DNA of 64,000 nt, from contig CM066733.1 in assembly GCA_033961575.1 (NCBI GenBank), forward strand, positions 66,710,921 to 66,774,920, written 5' to 3'. The notes under the pieces were generated by a model that searched no databases, was not told where the DNA came from, and saw nothing but the letters and a program-made list of their open reading frames with translations. Shown here in pieces: positions 1-11,864 of this stretch (its first letter is position 1; each line of letters begins with the position of its first letter). Source of the DNA: Aselliscus stoliczkanus. Taxonomy: Eukaryota; Chordata; Mammalia; Chiroptera; Hipposideridae. Made by a program: the position numbers and the translations under genes.

Positions 1-1603
1 CGTGCCCTCCATCTCCTGGAGGAATCATCCCAGGGCTTCTTCTCCAGCTAGGTCTTATTTTCTGGGAAACACAGTAGTATAGCAGTCTTCTTGATGATAT
101 TTCTGCATCTCTAGTTTTCCCTAATATTTCAACCATTTCAAAACTAAAGGGTGGAGATTTTCTCTCCTGATCATGATAGAGTAACTGGACACATCCTCCT
201 TCCTTAAGCAAATTTAAAACTAGACAAAATACATGAGGCAGTGGCCACCAGCAATAAGCAACAAGCTATAATCCTTTAGAGAAGAAGAGCACATAACATG
301 AGTCCCACATTCTCCCCATCTTCACATTCCAACTTCACATTCGGCAACTGCCGAAGTGCCGTGCAGAGAGATGGAGCCACCCTGGGCCTGCTGCTCTCAT
401 TGAACTGAGGAGGCCGACAGGTCAGAGGCGTGAGCTACCCAAGTGCTAGAACTTGAATGTCAACTCTAACTGAAAAAAATAAATGAATATATATTTTTAA
501 GAAACCTAAACTGAAAGCAAATGTTCCTGAATGTCAAATCCAAGTCTCCTTTTAGTTGGAAGTCATGCCAACTACCTGTTAAGCAAAGGCATTTCTTGCT
601 GGGAAAAAGAAAAAAAAAAAAAAGAAAAAAAAATATATATATAAAGTATGTTTCCGGGGGGCAGTTCTAAATTTTTTAATTTCTTTGATTTTTTAATTTT
701 AAATATCTCCCCTTAAGAAGGCAGACATCAAAGGTAGTGGAACTTTATCATACTTGGTTGAGTTTGTGAAGTTTATCATTAATTCTGTAAAACTGATTAA
801 TTCGGTGTATTACATTAAGCATATCTTTTCTAGAAATAGAGAAAAGAACATACTAACAAGACAGTGAATACAAATCATTTATAGAATGATTTGATTGTCT
901 AGCCATCAAATAAAAAATATGACTTCATTTGTATAAACGTAGATATGTAACAGATTATTGATGCCAAGAGTGATATCATAAGGCCCTCTTCTTCCCAAAC
1001 CATGGTCTTTCACTAAACCGAGAGCCTGGTCCTCCCCAACCTCACACCAAGTTCAAAGCACGTACCACTTCAGCTGGTGAAGATGCTGCCACATCTTAAG
1101 TTTCAAATTACTCTGAATGCATTTCCTAGGGGCACACTATAAATCATGGATAAATAGGTTGGAGAGTCTGAGCCTTCTCAATTATTTACTTACCTATTTC
1201 TTTCAACATTTATTAAGTGCTCTCCGTGTACAGGCAATTAAATACAAAGATGTGGAAGACACAGAATCTACCTTGCAAGACTTCATAAGTTACTGTTGGT
1301 TGGTTACTGCATAGTAGGTTGTCTCACTTCCACCTCCACCATACCACACTATAGGAATGTTTAACCTTGCATGTGAAAATGTATTATCACTATCTCTGGT
1401 CAATATAAGTCTCCCAGGAATAATAAGGCCTGGAATCAGTTACTTCTTTTGAATTTTATGTTGTTCACATCATTCTAACAAAATCCCTAATATTACCATG
1501 AGAGACTATATTGACTGAATATGGAAACCTTTAGATTTTTTTGCAGCTATATCATGCTTTTGAAGTTTGAAAGACAGAATGCAATATAGAAAAGTGAAGA
1601 AGA
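1..1603. other. AT-rich non-coding stretch
   Basis: No gene is supported here. A short piece near 440-475 resembles the terminal bases of an L1 3'UTR followed by an A-rich tail. An A-rich low-complexity tract lies at 604-645. The segment around 1160-1320 has faint L2/MIR-like wording (a phrase resembling 'tttattaagtgc'). The 65-codon open frame there has no recognisable domain and is probably chance. Confidence 0.5.
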
Positions 1604-2058
1604 GGGCCGGCTGAGTGGCACAGTGGTTAAGAGCTGGTTTGGGGATGCCAGCGGCCCCGGTTCGGATCCCACATATGAGGGCCAGTGACACTGCCCTCCA
1701 CAGCTAACAACAGCTTCACCTGGAGCTGGGCTGCGAGCCCTGGCAACGGTGTGGGCTGCAGCCCCTGCTGCAGTGGGCAGCCATAGGATACAGTGAGTGG
1801 CCGGCAGCCAGCGTGAGCAGCTGGCAGCCAGCGTGAGCTGCCGATAGCCGCGGTGAACAACATCCAGAGGCCAGCGACCTATCTGCCTCATCCGGGAAGA
1901 GTGCAACGATGATACCAACATGGGCCAGTGAAGCAACATCCTCCGCAACTAGACTGAAGAACAAAAAGACAGCAACTTGTCTGTTCCCCTTCCCCGATTC
2001 CCCAACACTGTTCCCCTCCCCCAATTCCCCAATAAAAAATCTTAAAAAAAAAAAAAAA
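1604..2058 (+). mobile_element. Long-form tRNA-derived SINE (about 440 bp plus poly(A))
   Basis: The head carries a pol III A box (TGGCACAGTGG, 1616-1626) and B box (GGTTCGGATCC, 1659-1669), the internal promoter of tRNA-derived SINEs. It is followed by a roughly 350-bp body containing two close copies of a GCAGCCAGCGTGAGC motif (about 1805-1840). The 3' end has a pyrimidine-rich segment, an AATAAA signal (about 2030) and a poly(A) tail (2044-2058). The same layout recurs at 23427-23876. Open frames on the minus strand across this element (up to 152 codons) are by-products of the repeat. A direct repeat of the flanks is only approximate (GAAGAAGA-like). Confidence 0.85.
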
Positions 2059-3199
2059 GAGGGAAGAAGAAAGGTGACCAAGTAAGAAGAGCCAAACGTT
2101 AAATAAGTATCTATGTTATCTACCAAACATGGCTCTATGATATGTGAAAGCGAATTAGCAAAAACACAATACAATTTTGGCTTTTAAGGAATGTAAAAAT
2201 CTAATTGGATACAAAATGATACATATGAAAATATAACTAGCAATCAGTAACTGAACAGTGGTACGGGTCAGATGAATGATACAGATTTGTTATAAGTGCT
2301 CAGGAATGAAGAGAACACAGGACTGAGTTCTCTCTCTGTTATATTGAGTGCTATGTTTCAAACACTGAATTAAACTCTGCTTACCTCACAGAACTAACCA
2401 TTGCAGTGATTCCCTTATAATAACTAAAGCTTTGCTAAAAGTTTCCCTAATGTTTCTCCAGCCCTTAAACATCCTTTTGATGTAGAAACTACACTGCTTT
2501 TGTAATCACGGAAGCTGAATTCCAATGATCTTAGGCACATGCATGAGTTCATAATGATACTAAATGAAAGAATGAGAAGCCAAATTTGACTCACTCCAAA
2601 ATTCCTCTTCTTTTCAGTTGGGAACTTTGCCCCATGACCCTTCACCTATGGCCCTCTAGTGTTTTAGATACCTGTAATAGAAGAATCAGGTACTAAAATA
2701 ACTTTGCACAGAATTTTTCATTTTTAATGTTGAGCCTCCCAAAAATTCTAAGGAAGCCAGGTCAGTATCTTTATAGGCCATAATGTAGTAATTATTCATT
2801 CTAGTTATTAGGTCATCTTATAAGTATTTGCTAAAATATCCTTTGCAAGACTGTGAGCTCTGTGATAGCACAGACAATGTCTTAGACATCATTGTATTGG
2901 GTGGTCTTGCATAATGCTGGTCCCAGAACAGGTCCTTTGTAAATTACATTACACTAGATAGCTCAACCTATTTTTTTCATCTTTTCTGATAGTAACAATA
3001 CAAAATAATAGACAGGATGTTATTACATATTTAACATATACAGTTTGTTTAAAAGGATCTCCAGGTATAATACATATTAAGTGCTTTGAAACTGTATCAC
3101 TGTGTAAATATAAGGTATTATTATCCATAGCATATTTCTATTAAAAGCCACAGCACTATTTTGTTCATAACAGCTCTAGATAAAATTTACACACCACTA
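2059..3199. other. Non-coding stretch with a weak L2-like 3' end
   Basis: No gene is supported. Positions 2850-2950 match the general wording of L2 3' ends ('ctgtgagctctgtgatagcacagacaatg' style, followed by a 'gtcccagaacagg' style phrase). The rest is unique AT-rich sequence. Confidence 0.4.
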
Positions 3200-3340
3200 T
3201 TTTCACCTCTTGAGCCTTATGGTAAAGCAGCTGAGGGATAAGAATATATCACCTGAGCACTTGTTACGTGTTATCTCAGTTAATTTTCAGAGCATTATTA
3301 CAAAGTAGTTCGTATCCTTATTTTAAAGATAAGGAGAGTG
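3200..3340 (+). repeat. MIR-like SINE, left part
   Basis: The text from about 3240 to 3340 fits a MIR/MIR3 core: a 'gagcacttgttacgtg' style phrase, then 'ttattttaaagataaggagagtg' at the position of the usual 'ttttacagatgagg' phrase. The match resumes at 3909 after an L1 insertion, which supports the call. Confidence 0.6.
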
Positions 3341-3908
3341 TGATAGATGGGAGGGGGGTTGGGAGGAGAAGGAAAAAGGTGAAGGGATTAAGAAGTACAA
3401 ATTGGTAGTTGCAAAATAGTCATGTGGTTGTAAAGTACAGCATAGAGAAATAGTCAATAATATGGTAATAACTATGTAGTACCAGGTGGGTACTAGACTA
3501 GTCGGGGGGGGGGGTGTCACTTCTTAAATTATATAAATGTCCATTGACTACACTGTACACCTGAAATCAATATAAAGTAATTCTTAATGTCAACTGTAAT
3601 TGAAAAATTTAAAAAGGAGGAAACGTGAAGGGGAATAAGCAGTTCAAATTTCCAGGTATTAAACAAGTAAGTCATGGGGATGTAATGTACAGCATAGGGA
3701 ATATAGTCAATAATATCGTGATAACATGGTACAGTGTCAGATGGCTGCCAGACTTATCATGGTGATCACTTCTTTAGGTCTATAAATGTTGGACTACTAT
3801 GGTGTACACCCAAAACTAATATAATACTGTATGTTAGCTATATTTTAATTAAAAAATCTTTAAAAAATAAGTTTAAAATAGCACGATGTCCAAAATCAAT
3901 AAATAAAT
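3341..3908 (+). mobile_element. L1 3'-end insertion with two 3'UTR-like modules
   Basis: The insertion is flanked by a perfect 16-bp direct repeat (AAAGATAAGGAGAGTG) at 3325-3340 and 3909-3924, the mark of target-primed reverse transcription. Inside are two related modules, about 3341-3620 and 3625-3870. Each has the mammalian L1 3'UTR wording (phrases such as 'gtacagcatag' and 'agtcaataatat' near the start, 'gtacaccy' near the end) and each ends in an A-rich tail. An 11-G run lies at 3504-3514. It has no coding capacity. The doubled 3'UTR may be an inherited feature of this L1 lineage. Confidence 0.85.
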
Positions 3909-4020
3909 AAAGATAAGGAGAGTGAGTTTTATAAAAGGTAAGCAACTAACATGACCATTGAACTAGTAAATAACAGGACTGAATTTAACTTCAAGCTTCC
4001 TTGGTTCCAAATCTTTGCTG
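3909..4020 (+). repeat. MIR-like SINE, right part
   Basis: This continues the MIR interrupted by the L1 at 3341-3908. It shows the usual 'gtaagcaacta' then 'agtaaataacaggactgaattt' order of the MIR core downstream half, diverged from consensus. Confidence 0.55.
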
Positions 4021-7000
4021 CTCGAAAGTGCCTATATTGAGGGTGCAACCATCCTAAATGAGTTCTTTAGGAGCTAAAAATTTGCATTCATTTCTTATAT
4101 ATCTAAGAATCCTAATCTTAAGGCCCTGTGCTGTGCAAAAGTTCCTTCAACTTTTCTCTATAGATAAAGAAAAATAAAGTTTAATTTGTATGCTAAATTT
4201 TGAAACAGACATCATGTTTAGAAACTTCCAGCTTGAGACTGGGGTATATGAAAGCAGCAGACAATTAAGTAAAGAGATATGTTGGTGACATGAATGCTAC
4301 AAAACCCCACACTTGAGACTCAGTCAGTGAACAAGGCTTGGTTACCACGTTGTGAATCAATTACCCCCCCAAAATTGTATAGTATAATAATTCAAGTACT
4401 AACAGGTATCACCCAAACTTAAAAGTATACCTGAATCTTTATATATCAGGCCCAGTGGAAAGCAACCTGAATTATCCCAATCTACTAGAAAAGGTAATAT
4501 TTAGGTAATGTCCGGTTAAAGATAACCTGTTTGGGTAAGGATGTGAAAAAAGATTAGCATGAAAGACCAAAGGTGTCAGATACCTGTTTTTCTAATGTTG
4601 CATATCCATCTCCTAGAACATAGTAAACATATATATTACTTTTTGAATGAATGCATGCCAAAGGAATACAAGGAACAGGGGAAGTGACTGTTTCTGTTTT
4701 AGGGTACTCATATATTTTAGTTGTGCTTGGCTTTTCAGACTGACCAATGATAGATCCAAGAGAAGATTTTCCCACCATCCATGAATTCAAATAGCTTGGC
4801 AAACTTTCATTAACTTCAGCTATGTCGAATTAATAAATAAGATAGGGTCACTGTGCTCAAGTTCACGCATGCCCAATACCAAAGCACTGCAGTGAAATCA
4901 TTCTGCAAAGCACAATGGAAAGATCCACCCGTGAATAAGACTGGCTACATCTTCACAGGAAACTCAGCTAGGACCATGAATGGGGGATGCGGTGAGGGGC
5001 AGATAGAACAAACACTTATACCCAAGAGACTAACTTTGCTTCAAAGCATATATCTTTGTCTGATAAATTTTGCTTTTCAGAACCTAGAGGCCTGGTGATT
5101 TCCAATTTCAGCAAATCAGAGAAATTTCACCACTTTCACAGTACAGGGAAGGTTCAGTTCATACAATTCATATGCTATTAATTATATTAGGCTGCCACAG
5201 CAAACAAGGGAATCTCGGTATAGCTTTGAGAGTACAGGCTCAAAGAGGAACTTAGAAATTTAAATTTGTGAACTAAAACACATTCTGCAATCTTCAATTT
5301 TAATTTTTCCTTCTAGTGATTTCGAAATAGACAAGTATCTATAGTATTCTGTATATTCAGGTGGATACCCATGCACACATATCTAATCCTTTCCAAGCCT
5401 AAAAGAAAAACCCGAAAGCATTAATTTAAAAGCATTTACAGTATTTCTAGCCTGGGAAATGTTATAGACATGGTTAAAATTAATTTATAACCTGAAAACC
5501 ACATCTTAGACAAGAGTACTCAGATTCTGTCCAATGGAAATGGCTCAAATTAGAGGTAAAAAGCCTCCAAATTATTGCCATAGGGAGTCATACAGCTCAC
5601 AATAGTTATTCTGAAAAACGCTACCTTTATTTACATTGCTGTTTTTGGAGTCTATTTCTTGCACATCATCCAAACCATTCCTGGCATTCTACAGGGAGCT
5701 GAAACATTCCTGAGGACTAGTATAATACAATCAAAGCAAAAGGTAATTTTTGTTAAAAAAAATCATCAGAAAACTCCAAAATATTTATGACTTGAAGCTA
5801 TGCTCTTCATATTATAAGGTGACTGCCAGGTGCTGAAAAGTTTTTTGTTTTCCCTGTCTTAATTCTTGCTAGTGCCCAAATTTCCAATATCAAGAATTTA
5901 TAAATTTAGCTGGAGGCTTTGATCTTTATTAAAATGCAAATGCCCCAGGGTTAGTTTTAACTCTTGGGGTTCATTTACTTCTTACTGAAGCTTCAGAAGG
6001 AAACTTTGACAAGAGGCATGGAAAAGAAACTGAGGCTATCAGTACTGGTGATGTCACTTCATCATTAAGCTGAAACATGGCCCCAACAATCACACAGGGT
6101 TCATCTTAAGTTTAGCTTTTAATATCTACGGGGCATCTACTGTTTGAATGCAGCTATCTAAGCACTGCTAAGACATTTTACTATACCAGACTTCAAGGAA
6201 AACCTATTCTCATTAGAGAGAACCCAGTTTAAAATATGAGAATAAATTCATGTACCAGATGAATTTACAGTTTATATTTACAGCTATTTTACTTATTATC
6301 GTAGAATTGCTGGTGAAATCCCTAAGTCCCTGGAATTTATATATAACTACCACAATTATTAAAGGAATATAGAAATTAATATCAGAAACTATATCCTAAA
6401 TGAGTTAATGTCCACGTTATATCAAAATAAATCAGCCCATCTTATTTTTATAAATATTCCTCTTCTTTTTAAACTATCCATAAAATTTTCATTTATTTTA
6501 TAAAAGTGTAAGTTATATAATTCAAGAACAGAGGGAAATGTACTAGATTAGGTGTGCTTCATTTCTACCCCTGACTATGCATCTGTATACCCTTTGTTAG
6601 GTCATTTAGCATCCCTGATCTTTTGTTTTTTCTTATAAATTAACAGAAACTGATGATTTGAAAAATATTATCTGGGTCTAACTTTATTTGATAATGTTAT
6701 ATTCTATAAGGTTTGGGCTATTGGTTGTAAGGTCTAGGATCACTTGCTTGTTAATTATGTTAAATGAATCAAGAATGACAGACTCCTGTAGGGAGATACA
6801 AGAAAAATCAGGGATCTTTATGCTTAGCACTCATTAGAAATGTACATAGTGAATTTGTCACTGAGCTTTGAAAGGGGCACTTATAAGTGCTTTTTATAAG
6901 AGTGATTTTAACATATGAATTAGGTATTAGGGGATAGTGGGACCTTATTTAATATATTAATGCTCTTCTTACTTTAAGGATGTGTCCTTGTTTTGGATTT

Positions 7001-10000
7001 TTCTAATTATTGCAATCTGACTTTTCTGCTACCTTGTCTTGTAATAGAACTATAATTTCAGAACTTTTAGCTTATGTTATATTCTAGGAAGGCCACAATC
7101 ATTAGATGGCTTTTATAATTTTTAAAGTAGGCGTTTTTGCTATATGCAAAAAATAAAAATTAATGGACTGCCAGGCAAAAATATTTTAAGAAGTCCTTTC
7201 TCCTTTAGAGAGTGTTTCAACCTTAAAATGTGACCCATTTTAAAATTTCTCTTTAAATAGGATAATCAGTCCCTTTCTTATGAGCTTTTCTATTAAACAA
7301 CATTCAAATGACCTGAACCAAAGTTTAATTATGATATCTATTTTTTATTAAATTGATTTTTAGTCTTTGAACTATAAATTTAGGCTTTGTGGATTTGGCA
7401 AAATATATGTGTTTGAAAATTCTAAATAATATTGCAGAGATTACTTTTATATTTTGATTAGAATGAGTATTTTCTTTTCCATTCTTCAGAAACACTCATA
7501 ATAATGCTATAGAAAAAAAAACTGAACAATTAGGGACATTCTAACTAATATAAAATTACGAAATGAAACTTAATAAAACACGTAACTGTGTCTTCTTGGC
7601 AGTTTTAATTCTTACCTAAAGTAGCCCCTTTCTCCTTGCTCCTGCCCCTTTTCCTCTTTCTATTTTTTGAACTTCAGATAAGATTACATGCTGTGTTATA
7701 GGAAAACATGTACTCAGGCTACAGAGGATACTTTCCCTAAATTACATCTCTTTTATACGTTTTTAAATCATTTTCCTATGAACCTCAGGATGTGGGCATG
7801 TACTTTATCCATTCAGGAGAAAACGCCTGTACTAGAAAATGGTTCTATGAGCTTCTCTCTATATTCAGTTTTGGTACCTAAAGAGCTGCGGTCTGTAATT
7901 GCCCTGTGAGATGAACCATGTGTTTGGAATACCGATTCTTCCTGATAAACACAAACTGCTATAAGAGCAACCAGAAAATCTGGTCACACCTGCACTTTGA
8001 GAGGTGAATATCACATAAGTGAGAGCTGCTTTTAAAAAATATGTTTGAACTCTAAAAGCTCGCTTTTTGATAAAAAGCCTTTTCATGAATAAAGTCTTCT
8101 ATGGTGCCAAAGCACCCAATATGAGCTCAAGCTAATACTCCATAATTATGAAACTACAATACCTCACATTGCTAAAGCTCTTTTTCATGTGTAATGCATT
8201 TTTCATATACTCTCCAAGTTAATCTCATTGATTTATCATTGCATCGAGCCACTTCTACCTATTCATTTAAAGCTGCTTTCCTAGGAGTGGTTTTACACCA
8301 TGAGGTTTTTTTTTCCCCTCTTGCGTGGTAAAAGATTTTATTTAAAAGGAATAAAAAAGCTAACTTTACTGCACGATGGATATGAGTAGATTTTTAGAAA
8401 ATTTCTCTATGTCCTTACATGCTGACATTGCTCCTGATGCCAGGTTTCTAGACTAACGATCGTGGTGTGTCTTTATTGTCAGATATCTTCTCCTGAGCAA
8501 AAATGGATTCCAGAATGTATTGTTCAGTAGGACTTCCTCACCCTCTTCTGCTATACATTCACAGTATTCCTGCTCCTCTCCCCTGAGATACTGATTTCCC
8601 ACCTTAATTTATCTAAAATTCTGGCATTTACCCAAATACAAATTTCAGTTTCTTTGTGGGACACTCTTTCCAATATAGTGCAAAAATGATCAACAAAATG
8701 TTTTCTTTGTTTTTTTTTTTTTTTGTCAAAAGCTAATATGATATACAAATGAGCTACAGATGACAAACGGGATTTAGACTATGTGACAGTGCATCCTGTT
8801 TGCAGAGGACATGATTCCTCTGAGACTTTTTGAATTGCTCAGTGTGCTTGGCAATCTCCTAGGTTGGCCTAGTCATGAAACAACGTGGACAAGCAAAGGT
8901 GTTTGTACCTGCACTTTTGTCCCTGCCTGGTTCTGCCGCACAACTGGTTTTGGAAGCCCCTCAAAACTCATAGCCAGTTCCTGGGAAAGTTGTAACATTT
9001 ATATTTACCTATTAGAACTCAAAACAAAACAGAAAGGATGTTTATAGAGGGGACTGAAATACTAAGTTCACAGACTATGCAGATGTACTTTAAATGAGGC
9101 AAAAACACTTTTAAAACATGTGATTTATTTCTCAATATCAAATTATTTTCTATATGAAATCGGTCAAATTTTCTGTATAAAGTATTTTCTACATGAAATC
9201 TTCACTGGAGTGATTCTCTAAGTCCCTTGAAGATCCAACATTCCTGGTCCACCTGCATTTGTTAAGCAGTGATACAGAGTCCTGCACTGCCTTTCATTGC
9301 ACCGTGGAAAATGTTAAAAAGGCAGCATGTCTGAATTTGGCTGCTGTGCTCTAGAAGAGACAAAGCCAATTTGGGAAATATTAAAAGATGTTAATAGTAC
9401 ATGAAATTAAGACTTCATTTGCTGAGCATTGTTTGGGGAATGAACTTAGAGAAGAAAAAGGAACAAAACACTGTTATTAAATATACTATGTACCAGAGAA
9501 CAAGATGGTGAATTTTAATATTTTAAGGATGTTCTTACAGGGAAAAGAAAGAGAAAAAGTCGAATTCATCTGGCTAGCCTGTGGGCTACAATTAAGATGG
9601 AAATGAAGATCTTACAGTTAGCAATAGTTTAACTCCACATTAAGGAAACTATTAAAGAACTTTGCGACACTAAAACAAACTACCTCAACAAGAACCAAAT
9701 TACCCTTGAGCATAAACAGTTTAAACAAGTTGTCAGTTATTGTATAGAAGATGGGTAAGTATAGTGTGACTTTTAAGATACATATAATCTATGACAGATT
9801 GAATATTGAGTACAAATAGTAGGCCCCTTGTCTTCCAGTGACTGACATGTGTAAGAGGTTGATGGACTAGTACAAATGATGTACCAAATGACAACTTAAA
9901 TTTATATTCATTGTGAGATTCTCATTTAACATACTGCAGAAATTACAGCCACACTACAGCATAAAATTGACATAAAAAGCAGCTTGTTTTAATTTTCTAG

Positions 10001-10074
10001 GCTCATTGGTAGGATGGTAGCAACAAAAATACTCTAAGTGGAGGAGCTGCAAAGAGATCCTTTCTCTTCCTTGG
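4021..10074. other. Long unique AT-rich region without recognised genes
   Basis: I see no splice-framed coding sequence, RNA gene or intact transposon in about 6 kb. A short L2/MIR 3'-end-like phrase lies near 4600-4655. The open frames at 4853-5098 (81 codons) and 8811-9047 (78 codons) lack recognisable domains. The DNA could include conserved non-coding elements, but that needs an alignment. Confidence 0.5.
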
Positions 10075-10500
10075 TGTATTTATTCCCTAGGGTCGCTTTA
10101 ACAAATTACAACAAACTTGGTGGCTTACAATAACTGAAATTGATCCTCAGAGTTTTGTAGGATAGAAGTCTGAAATCGAGGAATCAGCAGGGCTACGTAC
10201 CATCTGAAGACTAAGGAGGAATCCTTCCTTGTTCCTAGTTTCTGGTGGTTCCAGATAATCCTTAATGTTCTTTGGCTCATGCCTGTTCTAGTCTCTGTAT
10301 GTATCTTCACATGGCCTTCTTGTCCATGCCTCTGTTTCCAAATACTCCTCTCCTTTCTCTTTCAAAGACTGCAGTTATTGGATTTAGGTCCCAATGTAAA
10401 TCTAGGATGATTTCCTCACCTAATTACATCTGCAAAGACCCGATTACTAAGTAATGTCACATTTTGAGTTTCTAGGTAAACATAGATTTTTGAGAGAAAC
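10075..10500 (-). mobile_element. MLT1-type LTR (ERVL-MaLR), antisense
   Basis: The plus strand reads as the reverse complement of an MLT1 LTR. The order is a 'ccctaggg' start, 'acaaacttggtggctta', 'tagaagtctgaaatc', 'cttctggtggttccag' like text, 'cttcacatggcctt', 'ggatttaggtccca' and 'acatctgcaaagaccc'. All the blocks of the family are present in the right order, well diverged. This is an ancient solo LTR with no coding content. Confidence 0.8.
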
Positions 10501-11209
10501 AACATGTAGGCATCACAAAAACCACTGAGAGGGAGCTGAGTCCGTGATTTTATTGTATTTCTATAACCATGGTTCTACTCTTAAGGTTTTGATGCTATTA
10601 TAAATGATAGAACCACTTCAGGGCAATCAAAAAGATTAGGGTGGTAAATTGAATTTCAACAAAATTTTAATATCACAGTAGTTCACTGGTGCTATGAATG
10701 CTATGTTAGGACATCCCTTGATCAGAAGAGGTTGTAAAATTATTTACATAAGGTTCGTGGTTAGATATAAATCCCATATAGCAGAGCTGGAGACAGTGGG
10801 GAGCATAGTTCGTGATCTTATGCTGTACTGCATAGTTATTTCTGCTTCACTGTTTCGGGTTCATGACAGACAGAAATAAATTTAAAAGACCAGCATAGGG
10901 TAAATATGCATTTACTGCAAACATCCTAATGCATACATGACATGTAAGAGAGGACCCCAATCATGAGTAAAATTCTAAAGAATAGTGGATTGAAAGATAA
11001 GTACGTGAAAAGAAACTGGCCTAAGCTCCCAACAGCCACCTGACTGCCCTCCTGTGGCTGGCAAAAGGATGCTCAGAAAGCAAAACACAGCAATAAAATC
11101 ATCTTCTTCTTCACTGTAATAACAATAAACACTGATTACAGAATCCCCTTAATGACTCAGACACAGCTGTCAGATAGCCGCCTGCCTTGTCTCAAGTAAA
11201 CCTGCTTTT
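10501..11209. other. Non-coding stretch, nothing recognised
   Basis: AT-rich unique DNA. The 61-codon open frame at 10694-10879 has no recognisable domain. I see no repeat family. Confidence 0.5.
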
Positions 11210-11221
11210 ATCTAATTTTTT

Positions 11222-11852
11222 AAAATTAATTTCAGGTATATAAAGCAATGTCATAGATATTTACACCCTTCACAAAGTGACAACCTCCTCCCCCAATCTA
11301 CTACCCCTCTGACATCATATATAGCTGTTATAATTCCATTGACTCTATTCCCTATGCTGTACTCCACATTCTGTGACAATACGAGTGTGTGTGTGTGTGT
11401 ATGTGTGTGTGTTTAATTATAGTTGACATTCAATATTATTCAGCTTCAGCGTACAGCACAACGGTCAGGCATCGACACATTGAATGAAGTGGTCTCTCTA
11501 ATAAGACAAGTGCCCATCTGACACCCTACCAAATCTTTACAATATTATTGATTATATTCCCCAACTGTCTTTCATATCCCCGTGGCAATATTGTGACTAC
11601 TAATTTGTGTTTTTTAATCCCTTTACCTTCTTCCAGATCCCCACCCTCTTCGCATCTAGTTTAATGGAGAGCCATAAAGAAAAATGAAATCATACCATTT
11701 GCAAATATGGATGGACCTAGAGAACATTATGCTAAGTGAAATAAGTCAGTCAGAGGAAGACAAATACCATATGATCTCACTTGTGTGAGGAATCTGATAG
11801 AACAGAATAAACAAGTAAGCTAAACAGATTCAGAGATATAGAGAAAAAATTC
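11222..11852 (-). mobile_element. Twin-primed (5'-inverted) L1 insertion
   Basis: A 12-bp direct repeat (ATCTAATTTTTT) flanks the insert at 11210-11221 and 11853-11864. From 11222 to about 11660 the plus strand is the antisense of an L1 3'UTR. From about 11663 to 11852 it turns to sense orientation and reads the end of ORF2 (text encoding the conserved [13 protein letters not shown] region) plus the start of the 3'UTR. An antisense 3' part followed by an inverted 5' part inside one target-site duplication is the hallmark of twin priming. A TG repeat lies at 11384-11411. Confidence 0.9.
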
Positions 11853-11864
11853 ATCTAATTTTTT

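Noticed and set aside
1604..1690. Functional tRNA gene at the SINE head
   Set aside because: A and B boxes are present but the cloverleaf is incomplete and the sequence continues into a SINE body and poly(A).
1604..2058. Firm assignment of the host to horseshoe bats from this SINE
   Set aside because: The head differs from the Rhinolophus SINE sequence I recall, and resembles perissodactyl elements only in its first bases, so I leave the host below the placental level uncertain.
1547..2174. Overlapping minus-strand open frames of 78 to 152 codons
   Set aside because: They are translations of the antisense of the long SINE; the same frames recur at 23412-23845 in the second copy.
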